DNA of 64,000 bases from Pseudomonas frederiksbergensis (lineage in GTDB: Bacteria; Pseudomonadota; Gammaproteobacteria; Pseudomonadales; Pseudomonadaceae): the NCBI RefSeq assembly GCF_003732705.1, contig NZ_MOBR01000027.1, forward strand, positions 1 to 64,000, in the 5' to 3' direction. The first letter of the stretch is position 1. Each line of letters begins with the position of its first letter. Under the pieces are notes generated by a model. That model did not search any database. It saw only the letters and a program-made list of their open reading frames with translations, and was not told where the DNA came from. A program made the position numbers and the translations under genes. Below, piece after piece: positions 8,107 through 16,852 of the stretch.

Positions 8107-8157
8107 AGGTTGCGTTCCAGGCATCCACCACATTCACCGCTTTTTCAGGCCTTTTAT

Positions 8158-9714
8158 ATGCGTATCAAAGTCCATTGCCAAAACCGCATCGGCATCCTGC
8201 GCGACATCCTCAACCTGCTGGTGGAGTACGGGATCAACGTCGCCCGCGGTGAGGTCGGCGGTGAGCATGGCAATGCGATTTACCTGCATTGCCCGAACCT
8301 GATCAACATCCAGTTCCAGGCGTTGCGTCCGAAATTCGAGGCGATTGGCGGGGTATTCGGCGTCAAGCGGGTAGGGCTGATGCCCAGCGAGCGTCGGCAC
8401 ATGGAGCTCAATGCGCTGCTCGGCGCCCTGGAATTCCCGGTGCTGTCGATCGACATGGGCGGCTCCATCGTCGCGGCCAACCGGGCGGCGGCGCAGTTGC
8501 TTGGCGTACGCGTGGACGAGGTGCCGGGGATTCCCTTGTCCCGTTACGCCGAAGATTTCGATTTGCCTGAGTTGGTTCGTGCCAACAAGTCGCGGATCAA
8601 CGGGCTGCGGGTGAAGGTCAAGGGCGACGTGTTTCTCGCCGACATCGCCCCGCTGCAATCGGAGCACGACGACAGCGAGGCCATGGCCGGCGCGGTACTG
8701 ACGTTGCACCGGGCGGACCGGGTCGGTGAGCGCATTTACAACGTGCGCAAACAGGAATTGCGCGGTTTCGACAGCATATTCCAGAGTTCCAAAGTCATGG
8801 CGGCGGTGGTGCGCGAAGCCCGGCGCATGGCGCCGCTGGATGCGCCGCTATTGATAGAAGGCGAAACCGGCACTGGCAAAGAGCTGTTGGCCCGGGCCTG
8901 TCATCTGGCCAGTCCTCGCGGTCAGTCGCCGCTGATGGCGCTCAACTGCGCCGGTCTGCCGGAATCCATGGCCGAGACCGAGCTGTTCGGTTATGGCCCC
9001 GGCGCCTTCGAAGGCGCGCGGGCCGAAGGCAAGCTCGGGCTGCTGGAACTGACGGCTGGCGGCACGTTGTTTCTCGATGGTGTCGGGGAAATGAGCCCGC
9101 GCTTGCAGGTGAAATTGCTGCGCTTCTTGCAGGACGGTTGCTTCCGCCGTGTCGGCAGCGATGAAGAGGTTTACCTGGACGTGCGGGTGATCTGCGCGAC
9201 CCAGGTCGACCTGTCCGAGTTGTGTGCACGCGGCGAGTTTCGCCAGGATTTGTATCACCGCTTGAATGTGCTGTCGTTGCACATCCCGCCGCTGCGCGAA
9301 TGCCTCGACGGTTTGACGCCACTGGTGGAGCACTTCCTCGACCAGGCCAGTCGGCAGATCGGTTGCCCGTTGCCGAAACTGGCGCCGGCAGCGATGGAAC
9401 GGCTCAGTCATTACCATTGGCCGGGCAATGTCCGGCAGTTGGAAAACGTGTTGTTCCAGGCGGTTTCGTTGTGCGAGGGCGGGACGGTCAAGGCCGAGCA
9501 CATTCGTCTGCCGGACTACGGCGTGCGTCAGCCCCTTGGCGATTTTTCGCTGGAAGGTGGGTTGGATGCGATTGTTGGGCGCTTCGAGAAAGCGGTTTTG
9601 GAGCGGTTGTATTCGGAACATCCGAGCAGTCGGCAGTTGGGGAAACGGTTGGGGGTTTCGCATACGACCATTGCCAACAAATTGCGGGAGTACGATGTCG
9701 GCAAGGACACCTGA
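8158..9714 (+). CDS. phhR: PhhR, TyrR-family regulator of aromatic amino acid catabolism
   Basis: A 518-aa regulator: ACT domain (1-75, MRIKVHCQNRIGILRDI), PAS domain (about 82-185), AAA+ domain from about 205 (Walker A GETGTGKE) and a C-terminal Fis-type helix-turn-helix (SRQLGKRLGVSHTTIANKLREY). The sigma-54 contact motif GAFTGA is GAFEGA, and the Walker B segment reads LFLDGVGEM with Gly where Glu is usual. Both fit a TyrR-like factor working with sigma-70 RNA polymerase. The ATG at 8158 matches the family start MRIKVHCQ; an upstream in-frame ATG falls near the REPIN. Confidence 0.94.
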   Translation: MRIKVHCQNRIGILRDILNLLVEYGINVARGEVGGEHGNAIYLHCPNLINIQFQALRPKFEAIGGVFGVKRVGLMPSERRHMELNALLGALEFPVLSIDMGGSIVAANRAAAQLLGVRVDEVPGIPLSRYAEDFDLPELVRANKSRINGLRVKVKGDVFLADIAPLQSEHDDSEAMAGAVLTLHRADRVGERIYNVRKQELRGFDSIFQSSKVMAAVVREARRMAPLDAPLLIEGETGTGKELLARACHLASPRGQSPLMALNCAGLPESMAETELFGYGPGAFEGARAEGKLGLLELTAGGTLFLDGVGEMSPRLQVKLLRFLQDGCFRRVGSDEEVYLDVRVICATQVDLSELCARGEFRQDLYHRLNVLSLHIPPLRECLDGLTPLVEHFLDQASRQIGCPLPKLAPAAMERLSHYHWPGNVRQLENVLFQAVSLCEGGTVKAEHIRLPDYGVRQPLGDFSLEGGLDAIVGRFEKAVLERLYSEHPSSRQLGKRLGVSHTTIANKLREYDVGKDT

Positions 9715-9716
9715 CC

Positions 9717-9823
9717 GATCGTTCCCACGCTCTGCGTGGGAATGCCTCAATGGACGCTCTGCGTCCGCTCTTGGGACGCGGAGCGTCCCGGGCTGCATTC
9801 CCACGCAGAGCGTGGGAACGATC
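9717..9823. repeat. 107-base palindromic intergenic repeat, copy 1
   Basis: Outer arms GATCGTTCCCACGCTCTGCG and CGCAGAGCGTGGGAACGATC, with inner pairs GGACGCTCTGCGTCC and GGGACGCGGAGCGTCCC. The copy at 60941-61050 is nearly its reverse complement. It differs from the REPIN family. It begins directly after the phhR stop, so it can also fold as a 3' hairpin. Confidence 0.85.
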
Positions 9824-9956
9824 ATGGGACGATCAGTCCGAGGTTTGCCGCGAAGCGGCATAACACCGCCGGTTTTTCGACTTCGACACAATCCCTCGAT
9901 CCCCTCTAAACCCCTCAAGTCCTTTGTTTGCCGGGCCCGGCGCCGTCAGAAAAAAG

Positions 9957-9973
9957 TTGGTCTGCAAATTGCT
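9957..9973 (+). promoter_or_regulatory. Sigma-54 promoter of flgFGHIJKL
   Basis: TTGGTCTG-N4-TTGCT with GG at 9959-9960 and GC at 9971-9972, exact N10 spacing, against the consensus TTGGCACG-N4-TTGCW. It lies about 55 bases before the flgF start. Confidence 0.75.
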
Positions 9974-10029
9974 TAAGGCTCAGAAGTACAGCAGTGGGCG
10001 GCAAACGTCCGGCATGCAGAGGAATGAGT

Positions 10030-10770
10030 GTGGACAAGTACCTTTATGTGGCAATGACCGGCGCCAGCCAGAATGCACTGGCGCAGAAGGCTCACGCGAA
10101 CAACCTGGCGAACATCTCCACCAACGGTTTTCAGAAGGACCTGGAACAGGCCCGTTCGATGCCGGTGTTTGGTGACAGCTTTCCGGCGCGTGCCTTTGCC
10201 ATGTCCGAACGTCCGGCCACTGACTTCTCGCCAGGTTCGATGGTGGAAACCGGCCGTGACCTCGACGTCGCTGTGACCGGTAATGGCTGGATCGCGGTGC
10301 AGAGCCCCGATGGCAGCGAAAGCTACGTGCGCACCGGCAGCCTGAACATTGACGCCCTCGGCGTGTTGCGGGCCGGCAATGGTATGCCGGTGATGGGCAA
10401 TGGCGGGCCGATTGCCGTGCCGCCCGAGCAGAAAATCGAAGTGGGCGAGGACGGCACCATCTCTATCCGTTCGATGGGTGAAGGCCCGCGGGTGATGGCC
10501 GAAATCGACCGCATCAAACTGGTCAACCCTGACCTCAAGAACATGACCAAAGGCCTGGACGGTTCGATCCACACCAAGGACGGCAAGCCGGCGCAAGCCG
10601 ATGCGGGCGTCAAACTGGTGTCCGGGTTCCTGGAGTCGAGCAACGTCAACGCCGTGGAAGAAATGACCTCGGTGCTGGCTTTGTCGAAGCAATTCGAGCT
10701 GCACATCAAAATGATGAACACCGCCAAAGACGATGACCAGGCCATGGCTCGGGTCTTGCAGATCAGCTAA
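10030..10770 (+). CDS. flgF: Flagellar basal-body proximal rod protein FlgF
   Basis: A 246-aa flagellar rod protein exported by the flagellar type III system and assembled between FlgC and FlgG. The N-terminal rod motif is NNLANISTNGFQKD and the C-terminal one is LESSNVNAVEEMTSVLALSKQFELHIKMM. The GTG at 10030 (MDKYLYVAMTGAS) is chosen because AGAGGA lies 6 bases upstream; the ATG at 10024 is only one base past AGAGGA. First gene of the flgFGHIJKL operon; flgBCDE are not in this window. Confidence 0.95.
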   Translation: MDKYLYVAMTGASQNALAQKAHANNLANISTNGFQKDLEQARSMPVFGDSFPARAFAMSERPATDFSPGSMVETGRDLDVAVTGNGWIAVQSPDGSESYVRTGSLNIDALGVLRAGNGMPVMGNGGPIAVPPEQKIEVGEDGTISIRSMGEGPRVMAEIDRIKLVNPDLKNMTKGLDGSIHTKDGKPAQADAGVKLVSGFLESSNVNAVEEMTSVLALSKQFELHIKMMNTAKDDDQAMARVLQIS

Positions 10771-10816
10771 TTACCAGAACGTCGCGCCGTAAAACAGGCG
10801 CACGAGGAGAATCGAA

Positions 10817-11602
10817 ATGCTTCCGGCTCTATGGGTTGCCAAAACAGGTCTGTCCGCCCAGGACACCAACCTGACCACCATTTCCAACAACCTGGCGAAC
10901 GTATCGACCACGGGTTTCAAACGTGATCGCGCCGAGTTCCAGGACTTGCTGTACCAGATCAAACGCCAGCCTGGCGCCCAGTCGACCCAGGACAGCGAAC
11001 TGCCGTCCGGTCTGCAATTGGGTACCGGTGTGCGCATCGTCGGCACCCAGAAAAACTTCTCCGCCGGCAGCCTGCAAACCACCGAGCAGCCGCTGGACCT
11101 GGCGGTCGACGGTCGCGGTTTCTTCCAGATTCTGCAACCGGACGGCACCACGTCCTACACCCGTGACGGCACTTTCCACCTCGATTCCAACGGCCAGATC
11201 GTGAACGCCAGCGGTTTCGCCCTGGAACCGGCCATCGTCATTCCGAACAACGCCCAGACTTTCACCGTCGGCACTGACGGCACGGTGTCCATCACCGTTC
11301 CCGGCAACCCGGCCTCCCAGGTGATCGGCAACCTGCAAACCGCCGACTTCATTAACCCGGCCGGTCTGCAAGCGGTGGGTAACAACTTGTTCCTGGAAAC
11401 CGCCGCCAGCGGTGCGCCGCAAGTCGGTACGCCGGGCCTGAACGGTTTCGGCACCACGCTGCAGAACACCCTGGAAGGTTCCAACGTCAGCACCGTTGAA
11501 GAGATGGTCAACATGATCACCACTCAACGCGCCTACGAGATGAACTCCAAGGTGATCTCCACCGCCGACCAGATGCTCTCGTTCGTAACGCAGAATCTGT
11601 AA
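10817..11602 (+). CDS. flgG: Flagellar distal rod protein FlgG
   Basis: A 261-aa distal rod protein. The N-terminus MLPALWVAKTGLSAQDTNLTTI with NNLANVSTTGFKRDRAEF and the C-terminus LEGSNVSTVEEMVNMITTQRAYEMNSKVI are the diagnostic flagellar rod/hook signatures. Length equals the usual 260-262 aa. A GAGGAG ribosome site precedes the ATG. It lies 46 bases after flgF in the same operon. Confidence 0.98.
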   Translation: MLPALWVAKTGLSAQDTNLTTISNNLANVSTTGFKRDRAEFQDLLYQIKRQPGAQSTQDSELPSGLQLGTGVRIVGTQKNFSAGSLQTTEQPLDLAVDGRGFFQILQPDGTTSYTRDGTFHLDSNGQIVNASGFALEPAIVIPNNAQTFTVGTDGTVSITVPGNPASQVIGNLQTADFINPAGLQAVGNNLFLETAASGAPQVGTPGLNGFGTTLQNTLEGSNVSTVEEMVNMITTQRAYEMNSKVISTADQMLSFVTQNL

Positions 11603-11654
11603 TCAAGTCTATGGGGCGGCCATGCGGTCGCCAGCAACACCGTGAGGTAGGGTC

Positions 11655-12350
11655 ATGAATCGCTTTGTATCTGTTGTGGCACTGAGTGGGGTGGTCGCGC
11701 TCGCGGGCTGCGTCGCGCCGACGCCTAAACCCAATGACCCTTACTACGCCCCGGTGTTGCCGCGAACGCCATTGCCGGCGGCCGCCAATAACGGCTCGAT
11801 CTACCAGGCCGGTTTCGAACAGAACCTGTACAGCGACCGCAAGGCGTTCCGGGTTGGTGACATCATCACCATCACCCTGAACGAGAAAACCCAGGCCAGC
11901 AAAGGCGCCAACTCGCAGATCGACAAGACCAGCAAAACCGGCATCGGCCTGTCGTCGCTGTTCGGTGGTGGCTTGAGCACCAATAACCCGGTGGGCAGCG
12001 GTGACCTAAGCCTGGACGTCGGCTACAGCGGCGACCGTGCCACCAACGGCGCCAGCAAGTCCGGCCAGAGCAACAGCCTGACCGGTTCGATCACCGTGAC
12101 CGTCGCCGACGTCTTGCCCAACGGCATCATTGCCGTGCGCGGCGAGAAGTGGATGACCCTCAACTCCGGTGATGAGCTGGTGCGGATTGCCGGTCTGGTT
12201 CGCGCCGATGACATCGCTACCGATAACACCGTGTCGTCGACCCGCGTCGCCGATGCACGTATCACCTATTCGGGCACCGGTGCGTTTGCCGATGCGAGTC
12301 AGCCAGGCTGGTTCGACCGTTTCTTCCTTAGCCCGCTGTTCCCTTTCTAG
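11655..12350 (+). CDS. flgH: Flagellar L-ring lipoprotein FlgH
   Basis: A 231-aa outer-membrane lipoprotein that forms the L-ring. The signal peptide ends in a lipobox LAGC with the lipidated Cys19. Family marks include DRKAFRVGDIITITLNEKTQASK and the C-terminal LVRADDIATDNTVSSTRVADARI. Length is normal (about 231 aa). The following flgI begins within ten bases, so the two are translationally coupled. Confidence 0.97.
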   Translation: MNRFVSVVALSGVVALAGCVAPTPKPNDPYYAPVLPRTPLPAAANNGSIYQAGFEQNLYSDRKAFRVGDIITITLNEKTQASKGANSQIDKTSKTGIGLSSLFGGGLSTNNPVGSGDLSLDVGYSGDRATNGASKSGQSNSLTGSITVTVADVLPNGIIAVRGEKWMTLNSGDELVRIAGLVRADDIATDNTVSSTRVADARITYSGTGAFADASQPGWFDRFFLSPLFPF

Positions 12351-12359
12351 GTGGCTACG

Positions 12360-13466
12360 TTGAACTTCAGAAGTCTCATGGTCGCTGCCTTGTTGATGTC
12401 CGCAGCCTTCACCGCTCAAGCCGAGCGGTTGAAGGACATCGCCAGTATTTCCGGCGTGCGGTCCAACCAATTGATCGGTTACGGCCTGGTGGTCGGGCTT
12501 AACGGCACCGGTGACCAGACGACCCAGACCCCGTTCACCCTGCAGACTTTCAACAACATGCTCTCGCAGTTCGGCATCAAGGTGCCGCCGGGTTCGGGCA
12601 ACGTGCAGTTGAAGAACGTCGCGGCGGTGTCGATCAGTGCGGATTTGCCGGCGTTTGCCAAGCCAGGTCAACAGGTCGATATCACGGTTTCCTCGATCGG
12701 TAACTCCAAGAGCCTGCGCGGCGGCACCTTGCTGCTGACGCCACTTAAAGGTATCGACGGCAACGTCTACGCCATCGCCCAGGGCAACCTGGTGGTCGGC
12801 GGTTTCGATGCTGAAGGTCGCGACGGTTCGAAGATCACCGTCAACGTTCCGTCAGCCGGTCGTATCCCTGGCGGTGCGTCGGTCGAGCGTTCGGTGCCGA
12901 GCGGTTTCAACCAGGGCAACAGCCTGACCCTGAACCTCAACCGTTCCGACTTCACCACCGCCAAGCGCGTGGTCGACAAGATCAACGACCTGCTCGGCCC
13001 GGGTGTGGCCCAGGCCATCGACGGCGGTTCGATCCGCGTCACCGCGCCACTGGATCCGAGCCAGCGAGTCGACTACCTGTCGATCCTCGAAAACCTTGAA
13101 GTCGATCCGGGCCAGGCGGTGGCGAAAGTCATCATCAACTCGCGCACCGGCACCATCGTGATCGGCCAGAACGTGAAAGTGTCCCCGGCCGCCGTGACCC
13201 ACGGCAGCCTGACCGTGACCATCACCGAAGACCCGATCGTCAGCCAGCCCGGCCCTCTGTCCAACGGACAGACAGCGGTCGTGCCGCGCTCGCGGGTCAA
13301 CGCCCAGCAAGAAGCCAAGCCCATGTTCAAGTTCGGCCCGGGCACCACCCTCGACGAGATCGTGCGTGCGGTGAACCAGGTCGGCGCGGCGCCAGGTGAC
13401 TTGATGGCCATCCTTGAAGCACTCAAGCAGGCCGGCGCGTTGCAAGCCGACCTGATCGTGATCTGA
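12360..13466 (+). CDS. flgI: Flagellar P-ring protein FlgI
   Basis: A 368-aa periplasmic P-ring protein. It has a signal peptide ending AAFTAQA, then mature ERLKDIASISGVRSNQLIGYGLVVGLNGTGDQ, the family signature. The TTG at 12360 is preferred because AGGTGG (12349-12354) gives 5-base spacing and the resulting length matches homologues (about 369 aa). A GTG at 12351 lies within the ribosome site; an ATG at 12378 would shorten the signal peptide. The chaperone FlgA is not in the window. Confidence 0.95.
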   Translation: MNFRSLMVAALLMSAAFTAQAERLKDIASISGVRSNQLIGYGLVVGLNGTGDQTTQTPFTLQTFNNMLSQFGIKVPPGSGNVQLKNVAAVSISADLPAFAKPGQQVDITVSSIGNSKSLRGGTLLLTPLKGIDGNVYAIAQGNLVVGGFDAEGRDGSKITVNVPSAGRIPGGASVERSVPSGFNQGNSLTLNLNRSDFTTAKRVVDKINDLLGPGVAQAIDGGSIRVTAPLDPSQRVDYLSILENLEVDPGQAVAKVIINSRTGTIVIGQNVKVSPAAVTHGSLTVTITEDPIVSQPGPLSNGQTAVVPRSRVNAQQEAKPMFKFGPGTTLDEIVRAVNQVGAAPGDLMAILEALKQAGALQADLIVI

Positions 13467-13477
13467 GGACGACGACC

Positions 13478-14776
13478 ATGGTGGACATGCGCAAAGGCGC
13501 GTTGGTCGGTACCGGCGATTCGGGTTCGTACTCGGACCTCAATCGCCTGAACCAACTCAAGGTCGGCGACAAGAACAGCGACGGCAACATGCGCAAGGTT
13601 GCGCAGGAATTCGAATCGCTGTTCATCGGTGAAATGCTCAAGTCCATGCGCTCGGCCACCGACGAGCTGGGCAAGGACAATCCGCTCAACACGCCGGCCG
13701 CCAAGCAATACCAGGAAATGTCCGATCAGCAAATGGCCGTTTCCATGTCCCGCGAAGGCGGTGGTATTGGTCTGGCCGATGTATTGATGCGCCAGATGTC
13801 GAAGAACAAACCCCTGGCGCCGGGTGAAGCGGCGGCCAATTCGGCGGCCAAGCAGGACGCGGCGAAAGCCAGGGCCGAGGCGATCACCACGCCCGTGGCT
13901 GCCGGTACAACGGCCACGAATGGCCCGTTGTCGCGCCTCAACGGCGAGCGTCCGTTGTGGGCTTCGCGCGGGGTCAAGGCACCGACGGCGACGGTCGCTC
14001 ACAGCAATGACGTGGCGCTGCTCAATCAGCGGCGCCTGGCGCTGCCGCCGAAACTGGCGGACCGCTTGCTCGCCGGGTTGGTGCCGTCCACCGCGACTGC
14101 CGCCACCTCCCTGAAAAACCTGTTGCCTGAGCGCGCCACCGCCACGGCGACCGGTGCCGGTCCGCTGTACAACGGCGACTGGCTGCCGTCGCCAACGTCA
14201 TCGGCGTCGAGCGGGCAGATGCAGATTTACGGTCGCGCGATGGCGCAGATTCCTCTCGCGCCGGCGAAGAAAGCCTTCAGTTCCGCCGACGAATTCGTCA
14301 ACACCATGCTGCCGATGGCCAAGGAAGCTGCCGACCGCATCGGCGTCGATCCGCGTTACCTGGTGGCCCAGGCCGCGCTCGAAACCGGTTGGGGCAAATC
14401 GGTCATGCGCGCCCAGGATGGCAGCAGCAGCCACAACCTGTTCGGCATCAAGACCGGCAGCAGTTGGAAGGGCGATTCGGCGCGGGCGATCACCAGCGAA
14501 TTCAGGGATGGCGCGATGGTCAAGGAGACGGCCGAGTTTCGCTCCTATGCCTCTTACAAGGACAGCTTCCATGACCTGGTGACGTTGCTGCAATCCAATA
14601 ATCGCTATCAAGATGTCGTGAAGTCGGCCGATAACCCAGAACAGTTTGTGCGCGAGTTGCAAAAGGCCGGTTATGCAACCGACCCGAACTACGCCAGCAA
14701 GATTTCGCAGATAGCCAAGCAGATGACGAGTTACCAAAACTACGCTGCGGCGGGCGCTTCCACCACGCCTCTATAG
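13478..14776 (+). CDS. flgJ: Peptidoglycan hydrolase and rod-cap protein FlgJ
   Basis: A 432-aa two-domain protein. The N-terminal rod-binding domain (about 35-115, VAQEFESLFIGEMLKSMRSATDELGKDNPLNT) caps the growing rod. A long Ala/Pro/Thr-rich linker follows (about 120-265). The C-terminal muramidase domain of GH73 type (from about 275, YLVAQAALETGWGKSVM with the catalytic Glu, then HNLFGIKTG) opens the peptidoglycan layer. The linker makes it longer than the enteric protein (about 313 aa). The start is the ATG at 13478 after GAGGACGACGACC; a GTG one codon later is possible. Confidence 0.96.
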   Translation: MVDMRKGALVGTGDSGSYSDLNRLNQLKVGDKNSDGNMRKVAQEFESLFIGEMLKSMRSATDELGKDNPLNTPAAKQYQEMSDQQMAVSMSREGGGIGLADVLMRQMSKNKPLAPGEAAANSAAKQDAAKARAEAITTPVAAGTTATNGPLSRLNGERPLWASRGVKAPTATVAHSNDVALLNQRRLALPPKLADRLLAGLVPSTATAATSLKNLLPERATATATGAGPLYNGDWLPSPTSSASSGQMQIYGRAMAQIPLAPAKKAFSSADEFVNTMLPMAKEAADRIGVDPRYLVAQAALETGWGKSVMRAQDGSSSHNLFGIKTGSSWKGDSARAITSEFRDGAMVKETAEFRSYASYKDSFHDLVTLLQSNNRYQDVVKSADNPEQFVRELQKAGYATDPNYASKISQIAKQMTSYQNYAAAGASTTPL

Positions 14777-14799
14777 GCACAAGGCATAAGGTCTGAACC

Positions 14800-16839
14800 A
14801 TGAGTTTGCTCAATATCGGGATGTCGGGTCTGGCGGCTAGCCAATCCTCCCTGGCTGTGACAGGCAACAACATTGCCAACGTCGACACCGCCGGTTATTC
14901 GCGTCAGCAAACCGTGCAGGGCACCAAGGCCTCGCAGCAATACGGCAACGTCTTCATCGGCACCGGTACGACCCTGGCCGACGTGCGCCGGGTGTACAAC
15001 TCCTACCTCGATTCGCAGTTGCGCACCGCGACTTCGCTCAACAGCGAATCCGCTTCGTACCTGGCCCAGGCCACGCCGCTGGACGCCTCGCTGTCCGACA
15101 CCAACACCGGCCTGACCGGCGTGTTGCAGAAATTCTTTACCTCGATGCAAGGCGTCTCGACCTCGGCAACCGACGACACGTCGCGCCAAGGCGTACTGAC
15201 CGGCGCCCAGGCGTTGAGCGCCCGCTTCAACGCCCTTGCCAAGCAGTTGAACGACCAGAACACCACCGTCAATGGCAGCCTGGCGGACATGGCGGCCCAG
15301 GTGAACAAACTGGCCACCTCGATTGCCAACCTGAACCAGAAGATCGGCGAAATCTCCACCAGCGGCGGCCAGCCGAACGACCTGCTCGACACCCGTAACG
15401 AAGCCGTGCGCCAACTGTCCGAGATGGTCGGTGCGCAGGTCGTCGAGCGCGGCACCAGCTACGACATCTATGTCGGCAGCGGCCAACCATTGGTGATGGG
15501 CAACACCACCAACACATTGGAAACCGTGCCGAGCAAGGACGATCCGTCGCGCATGGGCCTGCAGATGAACCGCGGCTCCAGCACCATCGACATCACGTCC
15601 GTGGTGACCGGCGGCGAAATCGGTGGTTTGCTCACTTACCGCAAGGAAGTGCTCGACCCGTCGCTCAACGAACTGGGGCGTGTGGCCTTGGTGGTAGCTG
15701 ACCAGATGAACAGTCAGCAGGCGCAAGGCATCGACAAGAACGGCGATTTCGGCGCGGCGATTTTCAACAACATCAACAGCGCCGCCCTGATCAGCCAGCG
15801 CAGCATTGGCCAGTCGGGCAACAGCGCCGGCTCGGGCAACCTGGATGTCACCATCAAGGACACCGGCAAGCTGACCACCAGCGACTATCAAGTGACGTTC
15901 ACCAGCGCCACGGACTACAGCGTCAAGCGTTCTGATGGCACCGACATGGGCGCCTTCAGCACCTTGACCACGCCGCCACCGGTGATTGACGGCTTCAGTC
16001 TGTCGCTGAACGGCGGTGCGTTGAGCGCCGGCGACAGCTTCAAGGTGACCCCGACTCGCGGTGCCGCAGCGAGCATCCAGACGGTATTGAGCGACCCGAA
16101 AAAAATCGCGGCGGCCGCTCCGCTGACCGGCGTGGCCAGCTCCAAGGCCACCGGCACCTACACCCAGCCGACGCTGAGCAGCACCATCGATATCTACAAC
16201 TCGGCGAACCAGGCCGACATGCAGACCGGGCTCAAGTACTCGACGCCGGTCAAGATCACGTTCGGTGCCCCAAGCGGTGGCAGCCAGACCTATAACATGA
16301 CCGACGCCCAAGGTAATCCGCTGGGCAGCGGCACCATTGTTCCGGGCCAGAGCAATACCCTGAACCTGAAAGTACCGATGGTCGATGGCAGCGGCAATCC
16401 GATCCTGGGCGGTACGCCGCCCGTTCAGAAAACCTTCACCGTGCAGACTACCGTGAGCGGTTCGCCGAGCAACGGCGAAAGCTTCAGCATGTCCCTGACC
16501 GGCGCGGCGTCCTCGGACAACCGCAACGCCCAGGCGCTGGTCGGCCTGCAAACCAAACAGACCGTAGACACCGGTTCGGCGAGCAAGGGCATCAGCCTGA
16601 CCGACGCCTATAACACCCTGGTGACCAACGTCGGTTCCAAAGCAGCGCAGGGCAAGTCCGACAGCGCCGCCACCACGGCGATCCTGACCCAGGCCAAAGG
16701 CGCCCGGGATTCGCTGTCCGGGGTCGACCTGGATGAAGAAACCGGCAACCTGGTCAAATACCAGCAGTACTACACCGCCTCTTCGCAGATCATCAAAGCT
16801 GCGCAGGAAACTTTCAGCACGCTGATCAACAGCCTTTAA
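14800..16839 (+). CDS. flgK: Flagellar hook-associated protein 1 FlgK
   Basis: A 679-aa hook-filament junction protein. The N-terminus SLLNIGMSGLAASQSSLAVTGNNIANVDTAGYSRQQ is typical, and the C-terminus (SGVDLDEETGNLVKYQQYYTASSQIIKAAQETFSTLINSL) is the coiled coil that packs in the D0 core. It is longer than the roughly 550-aa enteric protein because of a Gly/Ser/Thr-rich middle (about 330-590). Exported by the flagellar type III system; sixth gene of the operon. Confidence 0.97.
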   Translation: MSLLNIGMSGLAASQSSLAVTGNNIANVDTAGYSRQQTVQGTKASQQYGNVFIGTGTTLADVRRVYNSYLDSQLRTATSLNSESASYLAQATPLDASLSDTNTGLTGVLQKFFTSMQGVSTSATDDTSRQGVLTGAQALSARFNALAKQLNDQNTTVNGSLADMAAQVNKLATSIANLNQKIGEISTSGGQPNDLLDTRNEAVRQLSEMVGAQVVERGTSYDIYVGSGQPLVMGNTTNTLETVPSKDDPSRMGLQMNRGSSTIDITSVVTGGEIGGLLTYRKEVLDPSLNELGRVALVVADQMNSQQAQGIDKNGDFGAAIFNNINSAALISQRSIGQSGNSAGSGNLDVTIKDTGKLTTSDYQVTFTSATDYSVKRSDGTDMGAFSTLTTPPPVIDGFSLSLNGGALSAGDSFKVTPTRGAAASIQTVLSDPKKIAAAAPLTGVASSKATGTYTQPTLSSTIDIYNSANQADMQTGLKYSTPVKITFGAPSGGSQTYNMTDAQGNPLGSGTIVPGQSNTLNLKVPMVDGSGNPILGGTPPVQKTFTVQTTVSGSPSNGESFSMSLTGAASSDNRNAQALVGLQTKQTVDTGSASKGISLTDAYNTLVTNVGSKAAQGKSDSAATTAILTQAKGARDSLSGVDLDEETGNLVKYQQYYTASSQIIKAAQETFSTLINSL

Positions 16840-16852
16840 GGAGTCGTAATTC

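Larger units (their letters stand above)
7753..8157. other. phhA-phhR divergent control region (405 bases)
   Basis: It holds a TyrR/PhhR-like palindrome (7875-7892), a sigma-70-like promoter pointing to phhR (7931-7958) and a REPIN (8019-8106) inside the presumed phhR leader. I could not identify a convincing promoter for phhA on the minus strand. Confidence 0.6.
9715..10029. other. phhR-flgF intergenic region (315 bases)
   Basis: It contains the 107-base palindromic repeat at 9717-9823, a small hairpin TGCCGC-GAA-GCGGCA near 9843-9857, a GCCGGGCCCGGC palindrome near 9930, and the sigma-54 promoter of the flg operon at 9957-9973. Confidence 0.7.
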
